Positions 48,528-57,461 of a stretch of 64,000 nucleotides of DNA are shown here, in pieces. The DNA is from Prochlorococcus sp. MIT 1300. GTDB taxonomy: Bacteria; Cyanobacteriota; Cyanobacteriia; PCC-6307; Cyanobiaceae. Under the pieces are notes generated by a model. That model saw only the letters and a program-made list of their open reading frames with translations. It did no database searches and was not told the DNA's origin. Position numbers and translations under genes: made by a program. Numbering within the stretch: position 1 is the stretch's first letter; every line of letters begins with the position of its first letter. The stretch covers positions 1,178,001 through 1,242,000 of the forward strand of contig NZ_CP139302.1 in the NCBI RefSeq assembly GCF_034092375.1. Reading direction: 5' to 3'.

Positions 48528-49193
48528 TTGTCTGATACTGATATTAGTCCTAGTTCTGCTAGGCACTTCGCATCTCTAATGAGTTGGGTTGGCTTCACCT
48601 TGGTTTTATTGTTTTTTTTGCAGGTTTTTGTTGTCCTTAGTAGTGGAAATTGGGGAAATCGTATTTATGAGCAATTAGTTATAGAGCGTTTGGTTCATCA
48701 GGCTCCTATGGCCTTCCTTGGGTTAGTTGTAATGGCGATGAGCTTTAGATTGAATCGTACTGAAAACAGGTCATTTTCTTTTAAATGGTTTGTTTGTGGA
48801 CTGTCCTTAATCATTGCTCTGGCAATGTTTTCTTTGGTTCCAATTGGGCTTTCTGGGAATCGAATTCTTTCAGAGGAAGCGGATCAGCTTTTGACTCAAA
48901 AGCGTGACCAACTCGCGATAGCACGCAAACAATCTCAAAACGATATCGTTTTGCTGAGTCTTGGAGAAGATTTGGCTCAAGCAGGTCGCTTGAAATTAGA
49001 TGCTAGTGATTTAGAAAAGAGGAGAGCAGCAAAGGATTTTATTGATCAACAACTTGGTCAAATGGTTGATCAGATCCAACAAGCAGAACTTCAAAGTGCT
49101 TTGGCTACAAAGCAAAGGACCATTGGAGGCACCTATAGCGTAGTTGTCCTTTGCGTTGGTTTTATGTTGCTTGCTCTGACAGCTGTTCTATAA
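48528..49193 (+). CDS. HpsJ-like cyanobacterial membrane protein
   Basis: 221 residues: two or three N-terminal hydrophobic helices (LMSWVGFTLVLLFFLQVFVVL, APMAFLGLVVMAMSF, WFVCGLSLIIALAMFSLVPIG). A long charged, coiled-coil-prone stretch (about 115-190) and one C-terminal helix follow. The arrangement resembles HpsJ-like proteins linked to hormogonium polysaccharide in filamentous cyanobacteria, but the function here is unknown. TTG start. The next gene begins 70 nt later on the same strand. Confidence 0.55.
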   Translation: MSDTDISPSSARHFASLMSWVGFTLVLLFFLQVFVVLSSGNWGNRIYEQLVIERLVHQAPMAFLGLVVMAMSFRLNRTENRSFSFKWFVCGLSLIIALAMFSLVPIGLSGNRILSEEADQLLTQKRDQLAIARKQSQNDIVLLSLGEDLAQAGRLKLDASDLEKRRAAKDFIDQQLGQMVDQIQQAELQSALATKQRTIGGTYSVVVLCVGFMLLALTAVL

Positions 49194-49263
49194 AAAGACA
49201 GAAATAACCTTTAATATGGCTAACTTGGTTAAATACTTCTTATCTAAGGCATAAGACGGACCT

Positions 49264-50013
49264 TTGGTGCAGTCGAATCCCAGACCAGATCTTCCGTTGG
49301 GCTCCAGGCTTCAGCAAGATCTTAAGAATGACCTGATCGCCGGGTTGTTGGTGGTAATTCCACTTGCTACAACCATTTGGCTTTCGACAATTGTCAGTCG
49401 TTTTGTTCTGGCATTTTTGACTTCGATACCTAAACAGTTAAATCCTTTTATCACTCTCAATCCACTTCTTCAGGATTTGATCAATTTGGCTTTGGGGTTA
49501 ACTGTTCCGTTATTGGGGATACTCTTAATTGGACTGATGGCTAGAAATATTGTTGGCAGATGGTTGCTTGAATTTGGCGAAGGAACCCTTTCTAGGATCC
49601 CTTTGGCAGGGTCTGTTTATAAAACATTGAAGCAATTGCTGGAAACCTTTTTAAGAGATAATTCTTCTCGTTTTCGTAGAGTTGTTTTGGTGGAATATCC
49701 CAGGGAGGGATTGTTTAGTGTTGGCTTTGTTACTGGCTCTGTAGGCCCTTCTTTGCAGCCAGATTTAGAGAAGCCTTTGCTTAGTGTCTTTATTCCAACA
49801 GCTCCAAACCCTACAACTGGGTGGTATACCCTTGTTCCTGAGTCCTCTGTAAAGGATTTGAATATTTCTGTAGAAGATGCTTTTAGGACGATTATTTCTG
49901 CAGGAATTGTCAATCCTGATGAACGAGAAGCCCCAGTGAATAGAAGTTTTTCAAGTCTTTTTGCTCAACTCAGAGCAACTACAGCTTCCTCTTCCCCTTC
50001 TGCCCAGGGTTGA
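49264..50013 (+). CDS. DUF502 family membrane protein
   Basis: 249 residues. An N-terminal pair of hydrophobic helices (LIAGLLVVIPLATTIWLSTIV and LINLALGLTVPLLGILLIGL) is followed by a soluble domain. The GSVYKTLKQLLETF, FRRVVLVEYPREGLFSVGFVTG and VFIPTAPNPTTGWYTLVPE segments are the conserved core of DUF502. Function unknown. TTG (or GTG one codon later) start. Likely co-transcribed with nusB, 26 nt on. Confidence 0.85.
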   Translation: MVQSNPRPDLPLGSRLQQDLKNDLIAGLLVVIPLATTIWLSTIVSRFVLAFLTSIPKQLNPFITLNPLLQDLINLALGLTVPLLGILLIGLMARNIVGRWLLEFGEGTLSRIPLAGSVYKTLKQLLETFLRDNSSRFRRVVLVEYPREGLFSVGFVTGSVGPSLQPDLEKPLLSVFIPTAPNPTTGWYTLVPESSVKDLNISVEDAFRTIISAGIVNPDEREAPVNRSFSSLFAQLRATTASSSPSAQG

Positions 50014-50039
50014 TAGGAGGGCTTTTTTGTCTTTAGAAG

Positions 50040-50675
50040 ATGCCAATTAGGTCTGTTACTAGAGAATTAGCACTTTTGGTGTTGAGTCAAATTCCTGAGA
50101 GTCAACTACACACGTTGACGAGCAGTTCCCTTTCGAGTTTGTTGAATAAGGCTTTAGAGAGTTTGATGCAGCATTGGAGAGAACAGCTTGACGCCACTGC
50201 GATTGGTCTGGAGAGTGCTCAACAAGATTTATTGGACAGTGAACTTCAAGATTCCGACAGTAGTTCATTGAGTCGGGTGCGTGATCATTTAACTGCTTCT
50301 TTGAATTCCTCAGAAAAGGTTTTAAATAGCCTTTCAGCTTGCTTAGAGCTGCCAAGATTAATTGTTTTGGGAGATCAGGAGGAAATTAGACTTGCTTCTA
50401 TTAAACGAGTGGATTTGGTTTTACAAGAAAGTCAAAAGATTGACTCTCGATTGGATGCCGTAATGGAAGGCTGGCGATTGAAGCGTTTGCCAAGAATAGA
50501 TCGAGATATTTTGAGACTATCAGTAGTTGATTTGATGTTTTTGCAAACACCAGTAGCTGTAGCTTGTAATGAAGCTGTTGAATTGGCGAATCGTTATAGC
50601 GATGAGCAGGGTAGACGCATGATCAATGGTGTTTTGCGAAGATTGCAAGATGCTTCTTTTGCTGAGATTTCCTGA
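50040..50675 (+). CDS. nusB: Transcription antitermination factor NusB
   Basis: Binds boxA of rRNA leader transcripts with NusE (S10) in antitermination. All-helical; the N-terminus SVTRELALLVLSQIPES and the C-terminal LPRIDRDILRLSVVDLMFL, with NEAVELANRYSDEQGRRMINGVLRRL, are the family core. 211 residues, longer than E. coli NusB because of a middle insert typical of cyanobacteria. Its stop overlaps the ftsY start (TGATG), so the two are translationally coupled. Confidence 0.94.
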   Translation: MPIRSVTRELALLVLSQIPESQLHTLTSSSLSSLLNKALESLMQHWREQLDATAIGLESAQQDLLDSELQDSDSSSLSRVRDHLTASLNSSEKVLNSLSACLELPRLIVLGDQEEIRLASIKRVDLVLQESQKIDSRLDAVMEGWRLKRLPRIDRDILRLSVVDLMFLQTPVAVACNEAVELANRYSDEQGRRMINGVLRRLQDASFAEIS

Positions 50676-52093
50676 TGGGTTACGACGGGTTTAAACGCCA
50701 AGAAACAAATTCTTCTTTTCCTGAGGAATTAGAAGATGGAATTTCTGATTTAAGTGAACAAGAAAAATTGTCTGCTCAGGCTGATGAAACAGAGGAGGCC
50801 TCCCAAGAAGAAGATCCTTTGCTGTGGGCCAAGCAAGCTTATGAAAGGCTCAAAAAACAACAGGAGGAGGAGCGTAAAAAAATTGAAGTTGTAGAGCAGG
50901 AAAATGAAGATAATGCTTCCAATCAACAACAATTAGCTAATTTAGATTTAAAAGAAGATAAAAGTGAGACATCCAGAGAAGATAATTTTTTAGAATTAGC
51001 TGGTGAAAATAAAGCAGCTCGCCATGCAAAGAGTGAATTAGAAGTTTCTGAAGCGAAGGTTGACGTGACTCCAGTACTTGGAGAATTTGATGATACTTTT
51101 ACTTGGTCAGCGGAGATTTTGGCTGCCCAAGGTAAAAGAAAAGATCAGATTTCGGTTGAAGATATTGATTGGCTTGGAAGATTAAGGAGGGGTTTAGAAA
51201 AGACACGCCAAGGTTTTGTTACTGAACTTTTGGAAAGATTGGGAGATGATCCACTTACCCCAGCGACTTTAGATGAATTAGAAACATTGTTGTTAAGAGC
51301 TGATGCTGGGGTAGATGCCACTGATCAGGTTTTAGAAGCCCTTAGACGCCGTTTAAATGAAGAAGTTCTTGACTCTCGTGAAGGCTTGCGCTTTCTCAAA
51401 GAACAATTATGTTCATTGATTGACAAACCTATTAATGACAGCGGAACAGAGCTTCTTGCCCCTCAGCGAGGGTGCTTGAACATATGGCTTTTAGTTGGTG
51501 TTAATGGTGTAGGAAAGACAACGACTTTAGGTAAGTTGGCTAATCTTTCTGTTAGAAGTGGATATACTACTTTGATCGCAGCAGCTGATACTTTTCGTGC
51601 TGCCGCAGTTGAACAGGTTCAAGTATGGGGAGATCGTAGTGGAGTACAAGTTATTGCTAATAACACAACTAATGCTGATCCAGCTGCAGTAGTTTTTGAT
51701 GCTATTGGGGCGGCCAAATCTAAGTCTACAGATTTATTGTTAGTAGACACTGCCGGTCGCTTGCAAACTAAGCATAATCTTATGGAGGAATTAAATAAAG
51801 TTAGGAGAATAATTGATCGCTTAGCTCCTGAAGCTAAAGTTGAATCATTATTGGTTTTAGATGCTAGTCAAGGGCAAAATGGGCTTCGTCAAGCAATGGC
51901 TTTTGGTAAGAAAGCTGGCTTGACTGGTGTGATAATTACTAAATTAGATGGATCTTCCAGGGGTGGTGTCGCTTTAGCAGTCTCTTCTGAGGCTGGTCTA
52001 CCTATTAGATTTGTGGGAGCTGGAGAAGGCATAAGAGATCTTCGACCCTTCAAAAGTTTTGAATTTGTTGAAGCACTACTAGCTTTTAAATAA
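50675..52093 (+). CDS. ftsY: Signal recognition particle receptor FtsY
   Basis: GTPase that docks SRP-bound ribosomes at the membrane. 472 residues: an acidic, low-complexity A-domain (about 1-150), then the N domain and the G domain with GVNGVGKTTTLGKLA, the DTAGRLQ motif, and ITKLDGSSRGGVALAVS. The NG core is highly conserved. ATG overlaps the nusB stop by one base. The last residues (FEFVEALLAFK) complete the family end. Confidence 0.96.
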   Translation: MGYDGFKRQETNSSFPEELEDGISDLSEQEKLSAQADETEEASQEEDPLLWAKQAYERLKKQQEEERKKIEVVEQENEDNASNQQQLANLDLKEDKSETSREDNFLELAGENKAARHAKSELEVSEAKVDVTPVLGEFDDTFTWSAEILAAQGKRKDQISVEDIDWLGRLRRGLEKTRQGFVTELLERLGDDPLTPATLDELETLLLRADAGVDATDQVLEALRRRLNEEVLDSREGLRFLKEQLCSLIDKPINDSGTELLAPQRGCLNIWLLVGVNGVGKTTTLGKLANLSVRSGYTTLIAAADTFRAAAVEQVQVWGDRSGVQVIANNTTNADPAAVVFDAIGAAKSKSTDLLLVDTAGRLQTKHNLMEELNKVRRIIDRLAPEAKVESLLVLDASQGQNGLRQAMAFGKKAGLTGVIITKLDGSSRGGVALAVSSEAGLPIRFVGAGEGIRDLRPFKSFEFVEALLAFK

Positions 52094-52147
52094 TTTCAAG
52101 GTTTTTCTTTAAATGTCTTGCTAGCTTTTTAGACCTGTAGTGGTTAT

Positions 52148-53560
52148 GTGGTGAGCAATAAACCACCAAGGCCCCATCAAGCTCAGGACTCTCGTACTTT
52201 TCCGCAGTCCCCTACTGCTTTTGTCTCCTTGCGTCAATTACTAGATAGTTTGACCAAGGAGCAATTGCGCAACCAAGAATTGTTGGTTTCTTTGGGATTT
52301 GCCTTACGCAGTTTTACTAATTTACATAGATTTTTGGAATTAGTTCCAGTGCTTGCGTCTCGATTAGCAGGTGTAGAAGGTGCCTTGGTTGTTCCTTTTC
52401 TTGCTGATGGTCGCATTTGGCGGGATCAGTTGCAAGCAGATCCTTCTGAGTTAAATCAAGACTTATTAAGTAAGTTGTTGATGTTTAAGCAAGGAATGGC
52501 TAAAGGTTTTGCATCAGATGAAAGTCAATTAATCGCATTAGACCGTGTTGTTCAGCGTCATATGCCTAAGGCAGGTATTTTTGCGACCTCTTTAGTTGCA
52601 AGAGGCCGCCAGAGAGGACGTTTATATGTATTTAATAGAAATAAGCCACTTGTATGGAGTGATATTCATCGTCGTCATGTGCAATTGGTTGCTGATTTGA
52701 CAGGTGTTGCTGTTGAAAATGATCAGATCGTTCAAGAGGTCAGAAGACATGAGCGGGTGGATCGTCAATTAAGTATTGGTGCAGAGATTCAGTCTCAACT
52801 TCTCCCAGATCATTGTCCCATTATTGAAGGGGTTGAATTGGCAGCTTGTTGTAGGCCAGCTTTTGAAGTTGGAGGTGATTATTATGATTTTATTCCTACC
52901 CGTCCTGAGTTTGTTGGCCCTAAAAGAGAAAAGGGTCGTTGGGCGCTTGTGATTGGCGATGTCATGGGTAAAGGAGTGCCGGCTGGTTTATTAATGACTA
53001 TGTTAAGAGGAATGCTGAGAGCAGAGGTATTAACTGGGTTATCGCCTGATCGAATTCTTCATGACCTTAATCAATTGGCTCAAGAAGACTTAGCGCAATC
53101 CCATCGATTTGTTACTCTCTTTTATTCTGATTATGATCCATATTCACGTTCCTTACGTTATGCAAATGCTGCGCATAATCCTCCCTTATTATGGAAGGCC
53201 GATCAAAAATCTGTAAGTCGATTAGATGCTCCAGGATTTTTAATTGGGCTTCAATCAGAAGCTGACTATGGCTTGGGAGAAATAGTTTTGAGCCCTGGTG
53301 ATGTTCTTCTTTATTACACCGATGGTGTAACCGAGGCGGCTGGGCTGTCGGGTGATCGGTTTGATGAAGAGCGACTGATTAAGGCTTTGGAGATTTGTTG
53401 TAGAGCTGGTTTAAGCGCTCAAGGCATATTAGATAAGTTGTTTTTGCGCCTAGATCGGTTTGTGGGTGGAGACCATCAGCTTGAAGATGATGCCTCTATG
53501 GTTGTTTTGAAGGTTCGAGAAGAATTAACCCTTCCTTCTTTGCATGTGTCTCTACCCTGA
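52148..53560 (+). CDS. RsbU-type PP2C phosphatase with GAF-like sensor domain
   Basis: 470 residues. The N-terminal part (about 30-195) has a GAF-like fold with [17 protein letters not shown] and [17 protein letters not shown]. The C-terminal part is a SpoIIE/RsbU Ser phosphatase: [10 protein letters not shown]-like [38 protein letters not shown] and [11 protein letters not shown], which carry the metal-binding Asp residues. Such proteins dephosphorylate anti-sigma-factor antagonists; no partner is encoded nearby. GTG start. Confidence 0.88.
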   Translation: MVSNKPPRPHQAQDSRTFPQSPTAFVSLRQLLDSLTKEQLRNQELLVSLGFALRSFTNLHRFLELVPVLASRLAGVEGALVVPFLADGRIWRDQLQADPSELNQDLLSKLLMFKQGMAKGFASDESQLIALDRVVQRHMPKAGIFATSLVARGRQRGRLYVFNRNKPLVWSDIHRRHVQLVADLTGVAVENDQIVQEVRRHERVDRQLSIGAEIQSQLLPDHCPIIEGVELAACCRPAFEVGGDYYDFIPTRPEFVGPKREKGRWALVIGDVMGKGVPAGLLMTMLRGMLRAEVLTGLSPDRILHDLNQLAQEDLAQSHRFVTLFYSDYDPYSRSLRYANAAHNPPLLWKADQKSVSRLDAPGFLIGLQSEADYGLGEIVLSPGDVLLYYTDGVTEAAGLSGDRFDEERLIKALEICCRAGLSAQGILDKLFLRLDRFVGGDHQLEDDASMVVLKVREELTLPSLHVSLP

Positions 53561-53586
53561 AGATCAGTTTTAATCAGAGTGGAAGA

Positions 53587-54999
53587 ATGACAGGAGGGGT
53601 AACTGGAGGATCAAAGACAGGTTGGAGTGACAGGTTTGAGGAGGGGCTTCATCCGGCAATAGAAGTTTTTAATGCTTCTATTGCATTTGATATCACAATT
53701 CTTCAGGAGGATTTAGATGGATCAATTGCTCATAGTCGAATGTTGGCTGATTGTGGGGTAATTACTAAGGAAGAATTTGCAGAGATTTCAAGAGGCCTTG
53801 AACAGATTCGTCTTGAGGCCAAGGAGGGAACTTTTCAGCCAGACCTAACCGATGAGGATGTTCATTTTGCGGTAGAGCGACGATTGATTGCTTTGTTGGG
53901 TCCAGTGGGTAAGAAATTACATGCTGGGCGCAGTCGTAATGATCAGGTAGGAACTGATCTTCGCCTTTGGTTAAGACGTCGCATCGATGAAATTGAGCAG
54001 CATCTTGTTCGCTTGCAAATTGCCTTGTTGGGTCAAGCAGAGTCTCATGCGGATTGGTTAATTCCTGGTTATACACACCTTCAACGAGCTCAACCGGTTT
54101 GTTTAGCGCATCATCTTTTGGCTTATGTAGAGATGCTTCAACGTGATCGTGATCGTCTTTTGGAGGTTCGTAGACGCGTAAACATTTCACCACTTGGTGC
54201 GGCAGCTTTGGCAGGAACTTCCTTGCCGATTGATCGTCGTCAAACTGCACTAGAGCTAGGGTTTGACGACATTTATAGAAATAGTTTAGATGCTGTTAGT
54301 GATAGGGATTTTGCAGTTGAATTTGCGGGTTTTTCAGCATTAGTTATGGCTCATATGAGTCGTTTGGCTGATGAAGTTATTTTGTGGGCTTCAGAAGAAT
54401 TTGGGTTTGTTCAGCTTACGGATCGATGTTCGACTGGAAGTAGCTTAATGCCACAGAAAAAAAACCCTGATGTACCTGAATTAATTCGAGGAAAGACCGG
54501 ACGTATTTATGGTCATCTTCAAGGTCTTTTGACAATGATAAAAGGACTTCCCCTCGCTTATAACAAGGATTTTCAGGAAGACAAAGAAGCATTATTTGAC
54601 ACTGTTGCGACTACTAAAAATTGTCTTCAGGCGATGTATATTTTATTCGAAGAAGGATTAGTTTTTTCTCAGGAAAGGTTAAGCGTTGCAGTGCAAAGTG
54701 ATTTCTCTAATGCAACAGATGTGGCAGATTATTTGGTGAAAAAGGGAGTTCCTTTTCGTGAGGCTTATCAGATCGTTGGAGGATTGGTAAAAACTTGTTT
54801 GGATCAGAAAGTTTTGCTTCGAGATTTAACCCTTGCTCAATGGAAGGCCTGTCACCCTTCCATCGGTGAAGATTTGCTGGATAAACTTCCCCCGCAGAGT
54901 GTTGTCTGTTCTAGAAAAAGTGAAGGGGGGACTGCGTTTGTTCGTGTTCAGGAGCAGTTGGAATATTGGCGAAGTCGCCTTGGTTCCATGAAAGAGTGA
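53587..54999 (+). CDS. argH: Argininosuccinate lyase
   Basis: Cleaves argininosuccinate to arginine and fumarate. 470 residues. Motifs: [27 protein letters not shown] (catalytic His region) and the signature [23 protein letters not shown] start, 26 nt after the RsbU-like gene. It completes the arginine pathway step begun by ArgG (21.1 kb) but the two are far apart and on opposite strands. Confidence 0.96.
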   Translation: MTGGVTGGSKTGWSDRFEEGLHPAIEVFNASIAFDITILQEDLDGSIAHSRMLADCGVITKEEFAEISRGLEQIRLEAKEGTFQPDLTDEDVHFAVERRLIALLGPVGKKLHAGRSRNDQVGTDLRLWLRRRIDEIEQHLVRLQIALLGQAESHADWLIPGYTHLQRAQPVCLAHHLLAYVEMLQRDRDRLLEVRRRVNISPLGAAALAGTSLPIDRRQTALELGFDDIYRNSLDAVSDRDFAVEFAGFSALVMAHMSRLADEVILWASEEFGFVQLTDRCSTGSSLMPQKKNPDVPELIRGKTGRIYGHLQGLLTMIKGLPLAYNKDFQEDKEALFDTVATTKNCLQAMYILFEEGLVFSQERLSVAVQSDFSNATDVADYLVKKGVPFREAYQIVGGLVKTCLDQKVLLRDLTLAQWKACHPSIGEDLLDKLPPQSVVCSRKSEGGTAFVRVQEQLEYWRSRLGSMKE

Positions 55000-55120
55000 T
55001 TTAAGTTTTTCCTCTGCGGTTTAATCTATAGGTGTTATTGGTTATTTGATTCCTTAAGAATCATTAGCCAATTAGGATCCCTTTGATCCAATCGGTCCAT
55101 TTTCTGTCCAATTTAGACAA

Positions 55121-55867
55121 GTGAGTATTTTCGTTGGCAATCTGCCCTTCCGCGCTGAGCAGGAAGACATCATTGAATTGTTTGCGCCCTTTGGTGAGGT
55201 CGCTAATTGTTCCCTCCCTCTTGAAAGAGACACTGGACGAAAGCGAGGTTTTGCTTTCATTGAGATGTCTGATGAGGCTGCTGAAGCCGCCGCTATAGAA
55301 GGCTTGCAAGGAGCGGAGATGATGGGCCGTCCATTGCGCATTAACAAGGCTGAGCCCCGAGGCAGTGCTCCAAGAAGAGGCGGCGGCGGCTATGGCGGCG
55401 GCGGCTATGGCGGCGGCGGATATGGCGGTGGCGGCGGCTATGGCGGCGGTGGTGGCTATGGCGGCGGCGGCTATGGCGGCGGCGGCCAAGGTGGCTATGG
55501 CGGCGGTGGTCAAGGCGGCTATGGCGGTGGCGGCCAAGGCGGCTATGGCGGCGGCGGCGGCCAAGGTGGCTATGGCGGCGGTGGTCAAGGCGGCTATGGC
55601 GGTGGCGGCCAAGGCGGCTATGGCGGTGGTGGCCAAGGCGGCTATGGCAGTGGTGGCCAAGGTGGATATGGCGGTGGCGGCCAAGGTGGCGGTAACGCTT
55701 CTAGTGGTGCCAAAGGTTGGGAAGATCGTAGTTATGGTGGAGGATCTTCTTCCGATTCTTCTGGACATGATGAAGGGCGTAGCCGTAGAAGAAGAGGTAC
55801 AGCACCTGAAAAAGATGGTGGATTTTCTGGCGACGAAAATTCAGATTACGGTGGTGCCGAAGGTTAA
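55121..55867 (+). CDS. RRM-type RNA-binding protein with glycine-rich tail
   Basis: 248 residues. One RNA-recognition motif (about 1-82) with RNP2 IFVGNL and RNP1 KRGFAFIEM; this is the cyanobacterial Rbp class linked to cold response and mRNA localisation. The rest is a glycine-rich low-complexity region of YGGGG/QGGYGGGG units (about 87-195), then a polar tail. Start GTG 55121. The Gly part is built from GGC/GGT codons and makes this the most GC-rich coding stretch in the window. 121-nt AT-rich leader precedes it. Confidence 0.9.
   Translation: MSIFVGNLPFRAEQEDIIELFAPFGEVANCSLPLERDTGRKRGFAFIEMSDEAAEAAAIEGLQGAEMMGRPLRINKAEPRGSAPRRGGGGYGGGGYGGGGYGGGGGYGGGGGYGGGGYGGGGQGGYGGGGQGGYGGGGQGGYGGGGGQGGYGGGGQGGYGGGGQGGYGGGGQGGYGSGGQGGYGGGGQGGGNASSGAKGWEDRSYGGGSSSDSSGHDEGRSRRRRGTAPEKDGGFSGDENSDYGGAEG
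55376..55695 (+). repeat. GGN-codon tandem repeat in the RRM gene
   Basis: About 320 nt of imperfect tandem units. First a TATGGCGGCGGCGGC-like unit, then several 27-30-nt units encoding QGGYGGGGQGG-type sequence with nearly identical bases. Such runs expand or contract by slippage and recombination. Opposite and shifted frames over it are open only because of the repeat. Confidence 0.85.
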
Positions 55868-55882
55868 TTAGAAGTTGAACTG

Positions 55883-56914
55883 TTAAAGGCCTAAATTTTC
55901 CAATTCCTTTATAGCTTCTTCTAGTACAGTTAAATTTGCACTTCTATTTTGAGCCTTAAGTGTAAGATTTTTTCTCCATAATCTTGCACCAGGCACTCCT
56001 TCTACGATTTGCAATAGGTGTCGAGATATGTCCCATAGTTTTCCATCTCTGGCTAGATGTTTTTCAGCATAAGGTAATAGGTTTTTTATTATCTCTGAAG
56101 GATTGATTTCTTTAGCTGAGTCTCCATAAATGATTTCATCAATATTTTTCCATCTAAGTGGATGTTCGTATGCGGCTCTTCCAACCATTGCTCCATCGCA
56201 AAATGCCAATGCATTTATGCAATCGATTGGTGTTTGCAGGCCGCCATTAAGTTCAATGATGACATGAGGCAGTTGTTTTTTCAGTGCAGCTACTCTTTCA
56301 TATTGAAGAGGGGGTATTGTTCTATTCTCTTTTGGATTTAGTCCTTCAAGCCATGCTTTTCTTGCATGAATTGCAAATCGTTTAGCTCCTCCATTTGCAA
56401 CTTCCACTACGAAATTCTTTAATAGATAGTCATTATCTAAATCATCTATGCCAAGTCGATGTTTTACGGTTACTGGTATAGAACTTGCATTAGTCATTGC
56501 TTCTACGCATTGTGCTACATGACTAGGTTTAGCCATAAGACAAGCTCCAAAATTGCCTGATCTGACCTTTTTGCTAGGACACCCCACATTTAAATTAATT
56601 TCGTCGTAACCCCATTCTTCTGCCAGTTTTGCTGCTTCTGCTAAAAGCTTTGGTTCATCTCCACCAATTTGAAGTGCGATTGGGTGTTCAATATTATCGA
56701 AATTAAGTAATTTGCAGGGATTTTTTTGGTGGTGTAGTGCTTTCGCCACGACCATTTCGGTATACAGTAAGCTGCGTTTTGTAATTTGACGCATCAACAC
56801 TCTGAAGTGAGAGTCAGTCCAATCAAGCATTGGTGCGACACTAAATCGATATGCTTCCTCAATGCTTGAGGAAGATTTGTTTACTATTGCTTGGTTTGGA
56901 ACGCACTTTTCCAT
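55883..56914 (-). CDS. dusA: tRNA-dihydrouridine synthase A
   Basis: Flavoenzyme reducing uridine in the tRNA D-loop. 343 residues. TIM barrel begins with FSVAPMLDWTDSHFR. NLNVGCPSKKVRSGNFGACLM contains the catalytic Cys, HARKAWLEGLNPKENR and the FMN site ELNGG and GAMVGRAAYEHP follow. The DusA subtype fits the length and the GLNPKENRTIPPL segment. ATG start. It is divergent from msrB by 40 nt. Confidence 0.93.
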   Translation of the reverse strand: MEKCVPNQAIVNKSSSSIEEAYRFSVAPMLDWTDSHFRVLMRQITKRSLLYTEMVVAKALHHQKNPCKLLNFDNIEHPIALQIGGDEPKLLAEAAKLAEEWGYDEINLNVGCPSKKVRSGNFGACLMAKPSHVAQCVEAMTNASSIPVTVKHRLGIDDLDNDYLLKNFVVEVANGGAKRFAIHARKAWLEGLNPKENRTIPPLQYERVAALKKQLPHVIIELNGGLQTPIDCINALAFCDGAMVGRAAYEHPLRWKNIDEIIYGDSAKEINPSEIIKNLLPYAEKHLARDGKLWDISRHLLQIVEGVPGARLWRKNLTLKAQNRSANLTVLEEAIKELENLGL

Positions 56915-56954
56915 AGGTCTTGTCTAGAACAGTCTTGTTGGTTTTGATTGGTTT

Positions 56955-57461
56955 ATGCACACTATCTCTTCTCTTTTTAGTCGTCGTTCACTTCTTATGT
57001 CAGTAATTGCAGGTTTATTAGCATTCTTTCGAAGTCCTTCCTTGCTATTGGCTGCCTCAAAGGCAGATGATAGTTCATGGGACTTAACAGATTCGGATTG
57101 GAGGGGAAGGCTATCAAAAGAGGCTTACAATGTTTTACGTGATGAAGGTACTGAAAGACCTTTTACTAGTCCGTTGAATGATGAGAAAAGAAGTGGAACT
57201 TTTCATTGCGCGGGTTGTGATTTGCCTTTATTTTCTTCCCAGGCAAAATTTGATAGTGGTACAGGATGGCCTAGTTTTTGGGCTCCATTAGATAATTCGA
57301 TTGATACTAAAGTCGATTTTAAGTTGATTGTGCCCAGAACTGAATATCATTGCCGCCGATGTGGTGGCCATCAAGGACATGTTTTTAACGATGGTCCAAG
57401 ACCAACAGGAAAACGTTATTGCAACAATGGAGTTGCTCTCACTTTCAAGCCAACAATTTGA
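56955..57461 (+). CDS. msrB: Peptide methionine sulfoxide reductase B, probably Tat-exported
   Basis: 168 residues. The N-terminus FSRRSLLMSVIAGLLAFF is a twin-arginine-type signal followed by a hydrophobic helix and a likely cleavage near AAS. Catalytic domain: zinc pairs CAGC and CRRC, FDSGTGWPSFW, and RYCNNGVALTF holding the nucleophilic Cys. The Tat motif suggests repair of oxidised protein in the periplasm or thylakoid lumen, by inference. Ends 35 nt inside the following flavoprotein gene, which suggests translational coupling. Confidence 0.9.
   Translation: MHTISSLFSRRSLLMSVIAGLLAFFRSPSLLLAASKADDSSWDLTDSDWRGRLSKEAYNVLRDEGTERPFTSPLNDEKRSGTFHCAGCDLPLFSSQAKFDSGTGWPSFWAPLDNSIDTKVDFKLIVPRTEYHCRRCGGHQGHVFNDGPRPTGKRYCNNGVALTFKPTI

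Noticed and set aside
53765-54250. 161-codon minus frame opposite argH
   Set aside because: Shadow of argH, which shows all lyase motifs.
55376-55695. CRISPR-like array
   Set aside because: Units are contiguous, imperfect and in a coding frame; there are no spacers or cas genes.
55064-55768. Long minus-strand Ala/Thr-rich reading frame and shifted + frame at 55365-55871
   Set aside because: Both are open only because they read the GGN repeat of the RRM gene in other frames; the RRM frame has real motifs.
57328-57426. Longer start of the HI0933-type flavoprotein
   Set aside because: It lies in msrB and carries no family sequence; ATG 57427 sits just before the FAD motif.
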